64,000 nt of DNA from assembly GCA_014706295.1 (NCBI GenBank), contig JACSVZ010000007.1:59534975-59598974 (forward strand). The letters are read 5' to 3'. The DNA comes from Lycocorax pyrrhopterus obiensis (lineage: Eukaryota; Chordata; Aves; Passeriformes; Paradisaeidae). Below are positions 12,401 through 24,400 of this stretch, one piece after another; within the stretch, counting starts at the first letter, position 1; each line of letters opens with the position of its first letter. The notes beneath the pieces are model-generated. The model did no database searches, was not told the origin of the DNA, and worked only from the letters and a program-made list of their open reading frames with translations. A program made the position numbers and the translations under genes.

Positions 12401-15400
12401 AGGGATGCCGTGCTGCTCGGAGCCAGGCTGGACTATACTTCATTTAAATAATACTTACAGTCTCCACCGCTCTCAGGCCGCTTCTCAGAGTGTTTATTTC
12501 TTTCTCCAGCTCAGTCATGCTGTTGGAAATAGCAGGATGTTAATTTTCAGCCTTTCCCAGCAAAATCTACAGCTCTCTGACCAACCTGACCATGGTTTCC
12601 CACTGAGAAGACCCCAACCCTGCCCACATTGCCTCCTTTTTGCAGACCAGAGTGTCTCGAGCAGCAAATCTGGCTGACAGCCTCCAAGCTGGGACTATCT
12701 CAAAGTGGCTGCAGTTGCTTGTTTTAAAGGAAAGCACTTTTCTGTATTTTTAATCAAGGGGACTGCGCAGGTTTAGCAAGCTCAGCAGCCTCCAGCCCTC
12801 TCCAAGAGAAAGCAGGGCTCAGGAGAGGGCCTTGCTGGGCACAGATTTCTCCCCAGGGCCAGCAGTGGATGGGACTGTTGTCCCAGTGCACAGAGGACAG
12901 TTTTTCAGGGTACCACGGCTGGGTGAACACCAGGCAAAGCATCCTTCCGAGCAGCGAGGCTTTCACAAAGGGAGACAGCCCAAATATAGAGAAATAAAAA
13001 TAAATCACCACGTCTGGCGCTGGCTTTGTTTACACAAGGCTCAAGCCCCTGATGAGCTTCAAATTCAAGTGCTTACGGGTTTCTACCACTACGTCTGAGG
13101 GGAAGCTTTCTCACAAAGGCTCGGTGACCACAGGCTTGATGCCTTTCCAGGGGTGTCTGTGCGAGGGCTGGGGTCCCTGGAAATGCTGACGCCGGGTCAT
13201 GGGGCAAGCATTCCTGGCAGGTTTAGTCTGGGAAAATGCAGTTTTGGGAGCCCTGTGCTCCAGCAGTTCATTACTAGTGGTGGGATTGACAGAGGCGGCA
13301 ATTTCTGCTTCGCAGCTGCAGGGCTGGGGGGAATTCAGGGTTTTCCAGAGCTTTTAGAAACTTTTTGGTTTCGCTCTAGATTGGACCAAACCCAAATGTT
13401 ACATATGGTGTCCAGTTTAGAGCGAAATGATAAAGTTTAGGGGGGTAAAGAAACCCTCTGTGCAGGCGTTTTCTTTCCCATACGTGTGTCTGTGCAACAG
13501 CTGCAGATCCTGGAGCATGGGAAAGCCGGAGTGTCCACCGGCAGGGAGCATGTCCTGCTCAGCCGTGCCCTCAGCTGATGCCTACAAACAGCACCCCACA
13601 CCCACAGAACCACGGAATAACCTGAGTTGGAAGGGACTGACAAGGATCTCTAAGTCCAACTCCTGGCCCTGCACAGCCCCAGGAGTCACACCCTGTGCCT
13701 TAAGAATGTTGTCCAAATGCTTCTGGAGCTCTGTCAGGCTTGGTGCTGTGACCACTGCCCTGGGGAACCTCTTCCAGTGTCCAACCGCCCTCTGGGAGAA
13801 GAACACTCTTCCCTGCACGCCGAGATTTGTCCTGTCACTGTGCTCAATCCCAATGGCTGATGATTATTTTACATTTTATACATGAGGATGCTTGTTTTGT
13901 CCAGTACACATCTTCCTTGGAAACCCACCACTGCTACAAGAGACCTTTGAAGCTTGGAATACCCTCGAGCCACTGTAAACTCTGTGCGTATTTCACAGAA
14001 TCATGGGATGGTTTGGGTTGGAAGGGACCTCAAAGCCCATCCAGTTCCAACCCCCTGCCAAGGGCAGGGACACCTTCCACTATCCCAGGTTGCTCCAAGC
14101 CCAGTCCAACCTGGCCTGGAACACTTCCAGGGAGGGAGCATCCACAACTTCTCTGGGTAACCTGTTCTAAGTGCACCCTCTCTAAAGAGGTGCAGTTTCA
14201 GGCCCTTTACATGTCCACAGCTAACACAAATATGCCCTGGCTGCAGAAACATGTGATCTTTGCTGCTCACGGTTCTGAAGCACCAAAGCCTGCAAGCTCC
14301 TGCTGGAGTTTAAAACCAAGACAGAGCCTCATTGACTTCAGAGGTATTTCAGCACATACTTGAGGGCTTTGCAGGGCAACAGCAGATTCCTCCTGAACTT
14401 AAAGGTTCAGCCCATGTTAAAGGGCTTTGCTGAACTGGGGCAGCCTGTTCCCAACAGGTCATCCAGCAGGGTTAAAAAGCTGGTTGCAAACCCCAGAAAC
14501 TCCATGTTTGGTGGTAAAACGAGGGGCAGTCAGGACGTGGATGCAGGTGAGCCCCTCACACAGCTGCCTGGTCCTGCCCGTGCTGCAGGCAGAGCCTCCC
14601 TGGCACATGAAGATAAACAGCTGCCCTTTATCTGCAGCCACACCGCAACCGCTTCCTCCCGGATTACTTAATGTACCATTAGAAATTAATTAAATGCTTT
14701 TGCGGTGAGATAACAACAGGAAGCGGCTGCTCCAAGCCGCTCTCCTCCCTCAAGCTCAGAAGTTTAGAGCCTTTGCTGCAAGGGCTGTGATTTAAAGCCG
14801 CCAGGTGATGTTTGCTTCCGAGTCCTGGGCTGCTCTGGGCCAGCGTGGCCACGGCATGGGATAGAGCCCAGCACCCAGGATCTGGCCAGGAGGGTGAGCC
14901 GGGGTGGGGTGACATGGAAAAGCAGGATGAAACGAGGGAAGAGGCACTCCCAGTGCTCCCTAAGTGCCACCTCAATCCCTGCTTACTTGACTTTGGCTGC
15001 CTGCGGGATGTCTCGCAGCTCCTCATGCAGGCGCAGGACTTTGGGATATTTCTTCTCCACAACAGTGATGAGATAGTGCAGCAGGGTGATGTTCCTAGGA
15101 TAGAGGAGAAGACAGGTCACTGTGGCAGCATCTTGGGGAGCTCATAGTTCAGTCAAAACCCCTGGTTAAATCCCAACCCTGGTAATGAACTATTTGAGGA
15201 TTCCTGAAAGGATGCTGCTTTCTGCCTGGGTGGGGACACAGGATGGGTCTGTCCCGTGCACAGCCACACTGCAGAGCAGCCTGGTCCCTGCAAGCAAGGG
15301 TCCTCCACAGGAGGAACCCAGGGGAGATGACTTTGAGTGTCACTGCTCTTGTCCTTCCACTGTCTTTACAGATGGATGAGACCAGGCAGGTTTGAGACCT

Positions 15401-18400
15401 GACCCAGCTCCTCTCACTCTGTGAACAGAGTTCAGCAGGGCAGAGCAAACCAGGCGATGGCTGCATCAGCATGGGAGAGTGGCAGAGGGGGTTCCCATGG
15501 AGAAAAGCCCCTGGAAACCCTTTCTCTGGCCCTTGGCTTCTTCAAAGTGGTTAAAAAGCATTTGGAAGATGATCCTACTAATCAGCCTTGGCTGCAGTTT
15601 AGCCAGCCCAGGAAGGAAAGCCCCCATCAATCCCTGCTCTGATCTGCAGCTCGGCTTCCCTCGAAAGCTGTCCTGCTCAAAAAATGCACACTCACATCAC
15701 TGGATGAGCCAAATTGGGCAGCAGGAGGAGGGGACTGCTCCCACACATGCATGTCCCAGAGGTAATGCTAATGACCCCTCCATTCCCCCAACATCCCTGG
15801 GGCCCAAGGATAAGGGCAGGATCTGCTCACTTGTCAATGCTGGACTTGGTGTCCGCGATCTTGTTGAGGCTGGAGATCTTAAACCCGAAGGCGTTGCCCC
15901 TCTGGCCCTTGTTCATGTAGTTCCCAAAGGCCAGGACCACCTCCAGGAGCTGCTGGAGGCTGCTGCTCTGCAGCACTGCCTTGGAGCCGGCACGGATGGC
16001 TGAAAGCAGAGAGGGGTGGGACATTACCCCCTGGCACAACAGCCCACCACCAGCAACCCCTTCAGTATCCCCAAGGAGTGACCACCAACTCCTTCCCTTC
16101 CCCTGTGTCACTGCCAGATCCATGTGGATCAGGCTCATCCTGGCACGGAGGATGCTCTTCCTGTGAGGGATCCCTGTGCTAGGACAGAGTCCCTTAGCAG
16201 AACTGGTCACTTGCCTTCCACCTTGGGTTTGACCTCTGCAACTCTCTCTGCAAACTTCTTCTTGAAGTAGAGGGACTGCAGCCTTTGCTGGTAATGGTTT
16301 ATCCTGGAAAAAAAAAAGGAGGTGCAGGCTGAGCTTTGCTTGCTCCAGGCAGAGCTCCGTTGCTCCACTGCTCACAGCTGTGCTTACAAAGCACGCTTGA
16401 GCCACGGTGATTAAAAAATAATGACCCCTTTTCTCCCTGAAACTGTGCTGGGATGGGAAAAATTGACAACTGAAGCTACAGCTGTCCTGGGGTGGATCCC
16501 AGTGGGTTCTTAAACACATGCTTAAGCCTATCCTTAACTCAGCAGGTTCAACAAGTGGATTTTTACACCCTATTGGTATGAACAAACAGTTCTTTCACAA
16601 CCACTCCTAAGCAAAGGTGCTGATGAGGTCTGGGCTTCCCACGGCTTTGTGATGAGCTGCAGCTGGAGAGAGGCTCACCTACGACCAGAACTAATGAAAC
16701 TGGACCTTCTGATCATCAAAATGATGGCCTGGGCTGGAAAGCCCCTTTCCTGGGCAAGTCAGGGATGGCTCTGCTCATGTCAGTTGTGTTTAGGCTAAAC
16801 AAGATCTCACTTGTATGCACATGGCAGTCTGATTTGAGTCACTTGGACCAAGGACCCACGGGAGACATGCTCACATCCAGGGCCATGAGCTACGCTGTTG
16901 TACTAATCAGAGGTGACAAAGACATCACACTCGGTTACAGACCACAAGGCAAATTAAAAAGCCGTGCTGGAAATCAAGGAAAACATTTGCATCAGCACAT
17001 TGTGCTTTCCAAAGGATGAAGGCATAGGAGCAACACTTGGGCGAGAGTCTGTGAAGAAGAAAGGTGACCTGCGATAGAAAAGCTAATTCTGAGCATCACT
17101 GAGCCCCGAGGGCTCAGGTCTGAACTTCACAGCTCCATCCTGCCTGCCTTTGACACTCAGCAACCACACGGCGCATCGCCCCGGTGCTCATCAGTGCGTT
17201 TCTCGGGGAGGACGGGAGCATTTCTATTTTTGATCTCCCAGTGCAATCTCGAATTGTAAAACTCGCTGACCTTGCCAACAAGTGACTTGCTTGAAGTTCA
17301 GCTAAGAAATTCAAAGAGCTAAATGCTCAGTTCAATTTAAATAAGAAGCTTCAAGATTTTAACCCGGCACCTCTAGAGGATGTGCATGCAATAGATAAGG
17401 TTATTCATCCCTGAAGACTCCTAAGTCTTAAAATGATTGCTACCAGGAGCAGGAAGAAATGACATTTCCTTTCAGTCTCATATAGTCTCAGGAGCCCTAG
17501 GGGTGAGTCAATCCTGAGGTGAGGAGTGGGACTCATCTACACAGCAGGGCAAAATGTACATACATCAGGCTTGAATATTCATCAGGATGAAAGGGAAAGG
17601 AGCATTGTGTTATCATTCTAACAGCACTTCCCACCTGGGCCACAATGAATCATAGAATGGGTTGGGTTGGAAGGGACTGAAAGGTCATTTAGTTGCAAAC
17701 CCTCTGCCCTGTAGGGACATCTTCCCCTAGACCAGGTTAGATCACAGAATCATCAAGGTCGGAAGAGACCTTCAAGATTTTCTAGTCCAGTCATCAACCC
17801 AGATCCACCACAATCACCCCTAAACCATTTTCCTTGAATGAGAGGGAAAATGTGTCGGGATACGATGTGGGAAGGAAACACCTCCCACCAGAGAATCCAT
17901 CTCCCCATCCCTCTCCCCTGCTCTGTCCAGCTGCTGCTTGTATGGGAGCACAACCCTAATTTTAGGAGCACAGCATCACAAATGATCCTTATAATGTGGA
18001 GCACCTTGCTTGCCTTCCCATCTGCTTGGACCACTCATTTCTTGATGTGAAAAACAGTAAGAAGGGCTTATTTCCCGAGCAGGCTCCATGAAACACCCAC
18101 CTCCCGACCAGCCCGTGCAGCCACTGCCCAAAATGTGTCCCCTGAGCCACCAACCTGCTCATTTCGAAGAGGAACCGGTCAGCCTTGGCCATGCGGTCCA
18201 GCTCGTGCTTGTGCTCTTCCAGCAGGTCAATGTCACCCTTTTCAGGAACAAACTTCAGGAGCTGAACAAGAGAAAGCACAGTGGTGGACAAGAGATCCAT
18301 GCACAATTTTTCAGGAGCCAAACAGTGACATGTTTCCTTGAATCTAACACCTTTTCAGCATGTACAGACAGTGACCCCAAGGCACCTGTGAAATAAGCGT

Positions 18401-21400
18401 TACTGCTGTCCCTGTGACCTTCCTCACATTACTCCATCACATCAGTGTCTTTTGCCTCTGCCCTGCCATCATTCTGCTTTTACAACGGATGTACTAAGTC
18501 TGCTCCAAGGAGGTTTCAACACCAGCTCTGCCAGAGGAGATGTCAGTCAGGGACTCCCATTTGCTGCAATTCTACTTATTAGCAGATGGAAATTTCGTGC
18601 AATGAATCCTCCCACGTCTCTGCTCAAAGTGCAATTACCAGCTCAGCTTTAAGGACAGGTGAATAACGTGCTTCCAGAGGGACTCAGATGGGATGAAAAA
18701 TGGGATTCCCCTTTTGAGGGCTGCACAAACACTGCCTAAGCTTTCAAAAATAAATCACCACTGAGCATAAACTCCAAGCTGCAGCCACAGAACAGGCAAC
18801 TGGTCCCACCTCAGCGTCCCAGGGCAGACCTGGGTACAGGAATGGGATGTGGGGACCATGCTGCTACCAGCACTGATGCCATGACCAAGCTGCTGTTCCA
18901 GCCCACCTGGGTGGTTTGTCAACATGTGGTTGGTCAATAATTTGAGGCCTGAGACACTCCAGGCTGTGCTTTGGTCCCAAGTACTTTGCACAGCATCGTC
19001 TCAGCATGAGGCAACCACAAAGGAGCATGAGACACGTTGCCCACCTGTTCCAGCATGTCTTTTGGGAGGTCCTCCTGCTCATCCATCGTCAAAATCGCTC
19101 GTTTGATCTCCTCATTCGAGAGTTTCAGCCTGGGAGGTGGAAGGAAAGGAGAGTTATTCCCAGCCCAGCAATCGGGGAAGGCTCAGGAGCATTTCTTTAC
19201 AGACCTGTGCAACAGCTTAACCCCCAGCCAGCAGCAGCATCACAAACAGCTCTATCCAGCACGTTTTGAAGAAAGATGTGTGAGAAATGTGGTAGGACCA
19301 TGCTCTGCCAAGGCTCAGCACAGCACAGAGCAGCCCTGGCCCTGCTGCAAACAGGGAGGTCAAACCTCCCCAGCCAATTCCCTCTCCCCACACTGCAGCT
19401 GCCATTCCCTATTTCCCTGTTTTACAGTACTTTATGTAAGAATTGTAAGCAGTACATTAAATATCCAACTTTCATATGTAACTCTTGCCCATAGCAATGC
19501 TGCTCCTGCAGGTCCAGCACTCCCAAAGGCCACAGGGCCAGGGGGTCACGTTCCCACCGGCAGCACAGCCCAGCCCAGGCTCAGGCATGCAGCTCAGCAC
19601 TGCCCCTAAACCCAGTGCCTTAAGGAAAAGCTGGCCAATTTCCACTGCTGTTCTTGGAATCATACATTGCCTCTCCCACTTCTCCCGACCACCTTCGGTT
19701 GAAGTCTTCCTCTAGGAAGAAATGAGAAGGAAATCCAAAATTTGGACAAGCAGATGCTTGGAAACCCATTGGTTTGGTTTTCTTTGGAGGGGCGAGGATT
19801 CAATGCCCTTCGAAGTGTAAGAAGCTGGAAACCAGCCTCTCCTCCACCTTTTTCTTCCTCTGCTTCACCTAACAGGAATTGAAGACGCAGCTTCAAATTG
19901 GAGATTTGCAAAACCACAGACCACTGTGTCCCAGCAAACGCCACCAGGCTGGGCTTCCCTGGCAGGGATCTTTCTGCCAGCAGCCCACACTGAGTTGAGG
20001 CAACAGAGAGAGATGGAAAGACGCCCTTGGCTCCTCCAGGGCTAGAGCAGCCATTAATTACAGTTTAATTCGACTGCAGCACTCCCAGGAACCGCTCCCT
20101 GCAAGGACTTTGATTGCAAAACCACACGTATTTTTCTTCTTCTTTGCATTGTGGTCTATAAAATAATCTAAATTAAATAAAGGGAAAGCCCAGAAACTCC
20201 TGCAACTCCATTTACCAACATCCTCTCCCTCGCCCAGCGTGCAGTCGCGGTTAAAGCCATTGCAACAGATCCAGTTTAAAAATGTTAATTCCCTGTACTT
20301 GCATGCAGGGAAAAACCACAGAGTTGAAAAGACCTGTTTGAGGAACCCCATGGCCCCAGTATCGGTGATCAGTGCTGCCAAGGGATGCTGAAACACTGGA
20401 TGTGGCTCAAAGGAATGAGCTGAAACCAGAAACACACCCTACAGCAGGATGTGAGACCTTGGAAGTCAACCTGATCAGCAGATCAAAAAGAAGATGGGGA
20501 GCTGACTTGATCACTCTGAGTATTAAACAAGGAGGGTGTTTTTCACCCCCATGTCTCTTCAGGGAGCAGACTGAGACTGTGGAGCTGGATTTGGAAGCTG
20601 AAGCTAACACAGGAAGGGTGCTGGTCTCTGAGGCAAGGGCTTGGTTGAGCTTGAAATCTTTTGCTCAAGACTGGAAGTGAAGATTCAGCTTTATCGAGGC
20701 AGGTGGATCTTACAGACCTGGTACGTAAATCTCCATTCCTTGTGAACCCATGTCTCTCATCCTTGGAAAATGTCCCATCTGCTGCTTGCAGTAACAAGCA
20801 GCCACATCCTGGGGTCACCCTACCTGTCCCTTACAATGGCAGTGGCCAGGACGGGACATGATCCGAGGTGGGATATGAAACTGCAGGAGAACTCCTTTTA
20901 CACCCCAGCAGAAACAGGAATGCTCAGACCACCAACACCGGCCTCCACCCTGACGAAAAGCAGACACTGGCTAGATATGGGCATCTGGGGATCCCTGGGA
21001 GGCAAAAATGCTCCTGGGAGAAGGGGGTGGGCAGGCAGCTACTCCTCATCCATAGAGAACACCTAAAGCACATGAAAGTACCATGACCATCTCCAGCAGG
21101 GTGGTGAAAGATGAGGGTGACTTTTTTAAGCCCTTGCTCACTGAAAGCAAAGTCAACAATAAAAATGCATCTAAAAAGAAAGAGGTTGAAAAAAACCCAA
21201 GACTTTTCTCAGGAATCATCACAACCCAGTGCCAAGAACAAGAGCCTGCCCCTGCATCAGCAGAGAGCAAGCGCGGGGCGCCAGAAGAAAACAGCTTCTC
21301 AGACAATTTGATGGGAAAGGGGCCAGTGAAAGCTAGAAGCTTATCTATAACCACAATAAGTATCATTGTTGGCAGCAGCTGTCGAACGCGAGCCGTCTGA

Positions 21401-24400
21401 GAGGAACGGGGTCACAGGACTTGCTGTCACAGGGATTTAAAGGCAGCGGCGCGGCGATGCGAGGTGACAGCTCGCCAGCCCGACGAGCGCGGGGCTGCTC
21501 TGCGCGGCTTCTGTCGAATCCCGCCGAGGACGTAATAAGTGTGAAGGGGAAAAACAAATTCCGCCGGGAAAGGGACGCGCCCTCCTGAAAAGCCACATTC
21601 ATCTGAGAAAAAAAATGCCTCACGTCGCCTCGCCAGGAGAGAGGAATCCAACGGGCCATTCACTGCCAGCACAGGTGGAAAACGATGGAGCGAGGGGTGG
21701 ATCTGCATCTGGCAGAACGCAGGACTGAAAATACACACCCATACACAGGGAGCAAAAGCAAGGATGTGGTGGGTTCACAGAGGAAGACACGATAAGGCAC
21801 TGACATCAGCAAAGCGCTCTCCAAAAAACCAGAAGAAAAAAGCAAGTGTTAAAAATATTCTTGGGCTGCATTACAAGCTGGAGGAAAATCCAGTGATCTC
21901 ACTGCGCAGTAATTTCTCCCAAAGCAAGGGAAACAGGCAAAAAAATGAATCTACAGAGAGAGATAAAGTATCTCACTGGCCGTAATCTTTCCACGCTGTA
22001 AGCCAGACAATGCCTGGTGAGCTCACAAATGTCTGGGCTAAATCAGGGGCCAAGCCTGCAGGTCCTTTCGCATGTGAAAGTCTGCTCAGCCCCATGGTGG
22101 CCATGCAAGCAAGGTGGGAGAGCAGGAGCCCAGCTGCCAGACCGGTGCCTTTGGAACACTGGGACCAAAGACCCACTGCTCTGCCCAGCTTTGGGATGGG
22201 CAGCTGGGGCGAGCAGAGGTGAAAGGGTTTGCCCAGTGATACATGGAGTCTGCTGAAGATGCAGGAGCTGGACCTGAGACCACTAAAAGGATGCTTGGGC
22301 TTTCTCCCTAGATAAAATCCAAAGGGATTTTGGGGAGAGAAGCCCAGTTGTGGTCCTGGGAGTACCGTGGGATGAACTCCAAAGCACTTCCAAAGCAGCA
22401 TCTGGGGCAAGTCACTGCAACCTCAAAGCCACTTGTCCCTGCATGAGGACAGGCCTGGGAAAAGCCATATGAGAGGCCTGAGGACCACCTTGCAGGGCAA
22501 GTCTGATCCTGCTTCTCCCCTAGGAAACGACCCACAGGGAAAGGCAGGCAAGCAGCAACCTCCGTCCTGCCCTTTTTGTGTGATTAGTTACTGGCAATTC
22601 GTTTCCAGCCATTGCTTTCTTGGAAGAGAAAGGTTTGCTGGTGAGATGAAATTGAAACTTTTGCTCAGTAAGATGTGCAAGATGCCTTTGAAGTTGAGTG
22701 CTTGGGTCTCTCCCCTTCCCACTGAAGGATCTATTTGTGTGCTTAACTTCCAAATATACACTTAGACCTCTGGCTGAATCACACCTAAACCCACTCGACG
22801 CTCAGCCTACATATGCCGGGAGCAGCCCAGCCATTGCCCCAAATCCCATCGTTTTACTTGCTAATAGCTGCCTGCCACAGACATACTCATTTGCCTGCTG
22901 CTTTAAACTCTGCTTTCATCATCATCCTTTTTTATTTGGACTGCTAGGAAGCACGAAAAACCCCAGAAGCAGCCCGGAGCAGAGCCAGCCAAAACCAGGG
23001 CAGTTTTACCCCCAAATGCTGCGGCACTCATCGCTCTCACTGCCCACGGTCTGCCAACCACCTCTGGGAGAAGCACCAGGGGCGGAGTTACCCACCCAGA
23101 GGGGGTTTTTTTGCAGACATCAGCCTCTCCAAGCTTTCTAGGGAAGGAAATCAGCTGGGCTGCCCAGACAAGGCACCATCTACACTGGGAAGAACCAGAC
23201 AGAATCCACGGTCTGGGAAAACACCGAATTTGGGTGCTGCGGCTGCTGCGGCTGCAAACCCAACCCGCCAGCGATGCTGCTCCATCCCGGCCAGTCCTGG
23301 GTGGCACAGAAGCTTCTGTGCCTCCAGACAGACAGTAGAGTGAGTATTTTTAAATTTTACTTCTGTTGGAATTTTTTTTTTTGCTGGGTGAGTCAGAAAC
23401 AAGTGGCATTTTCTGCTGCTATTTGGGTGTTTTTTTCCCAAGCAGCTACACTGATGGCTCATCCTTTCAGACCACCGCAACCTAGTTTCCTTTTCTCAGG
23501 ATTCAGTCTTATTGGTTTAGTTTATCTTGCCAAAAAAAAAAAAAAGCCCTTTTTATCCTTTTGGCAGCAATCTGGAGATCAGATTAAATTGCTGGTAGCA
23601 GTGCTGAGCCTGCCTGGTGAGGGGTGTGAGGGAGGCTGTCAGAACCAGCAGGGCAGCTGTAAGAGAGGGACATCCCCTTCCCGAAATTCAGATGTGGGCA
23701 GCAAGGTCCTGGCCGAATTACTGCTGCTCTCTGCACCCTGCTGATACCCAGCACTCCCCCAGCCCAGGGAGACCCTCTTCAACCACCAGCAAAGAGCAAA
23801 CATAACCCAGAAGAAAAGAAAGGTAAGAGGTGAAATCAACCCCCTTCCACCTCCTGTGAAGGCTCACCGGATATCCCAGCCCCTCAGGGGCTTTCCAGGA
23901 ACATCAAATTGCCATGTACCCAGTTAATGGCATTGCCCCCTCTCCAGGTCACCCCACCATGAGGATGTAAGGCTATAGCTGGGTTCAGGTGTCACTGGCT
24001 CTCCTGCTGCACTGGTTCCTGTCATCAACCCCCTGCTCCAGGGACGAGGAGCACACTCAGGGCAGCCCGGGGCAGGGTATAGAGCATCCCCCCAGTCCCA
24101 GAGGGCAACAAGGCATTAACCATACCTGGAGAGGAGGATATTGCAATTCTGAGCTCTCCGGCCGTCTATGACAGAAAGTTCCTTGACTTTGTGCCGGGAA
24201 CTCAAAGTGTCATCAATGGCATCTTCCTTCTAAGAGAAAACAATAAGAGAAGCCTGGAGAAGAGCCACAGAGCAGCAAGGACATTTAGTACTCTCAGCAC
24301 ACAGCAGCGTGATACCCCATTAATCAGGAGTGTCACCATGGGTTACGAGTAAAGCCCCCCGCCTGGAACCGAAACACAGTAAGTCATTTCATAAACCAGA

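Larger units (their letters stand above)
12520..14986 (-). other. DAAM1 intron 22 (2.5 kb)
   Basis: It holds two CR1 tails of different sub-types, 13603-13843 and 13993-14182, both in gene orientation. No other feature was recognised. Confidence 0.85.
16304..18154 (-). other. DAAM1 intron 19 (1.9 kb)
   Basis: It contains the adjoining CR1 pair at 17646-17840; the rest is unique intronic DNA. It ends in a T-rich tract before exon 20. Confidence 0.85.

Noticed and set aside
16215..16219. Use of a GT donor four bases past the end of exon 20
   Set aside because: It would add four bases and shift the frame; the GC site exactly restores the family sequence VEA.
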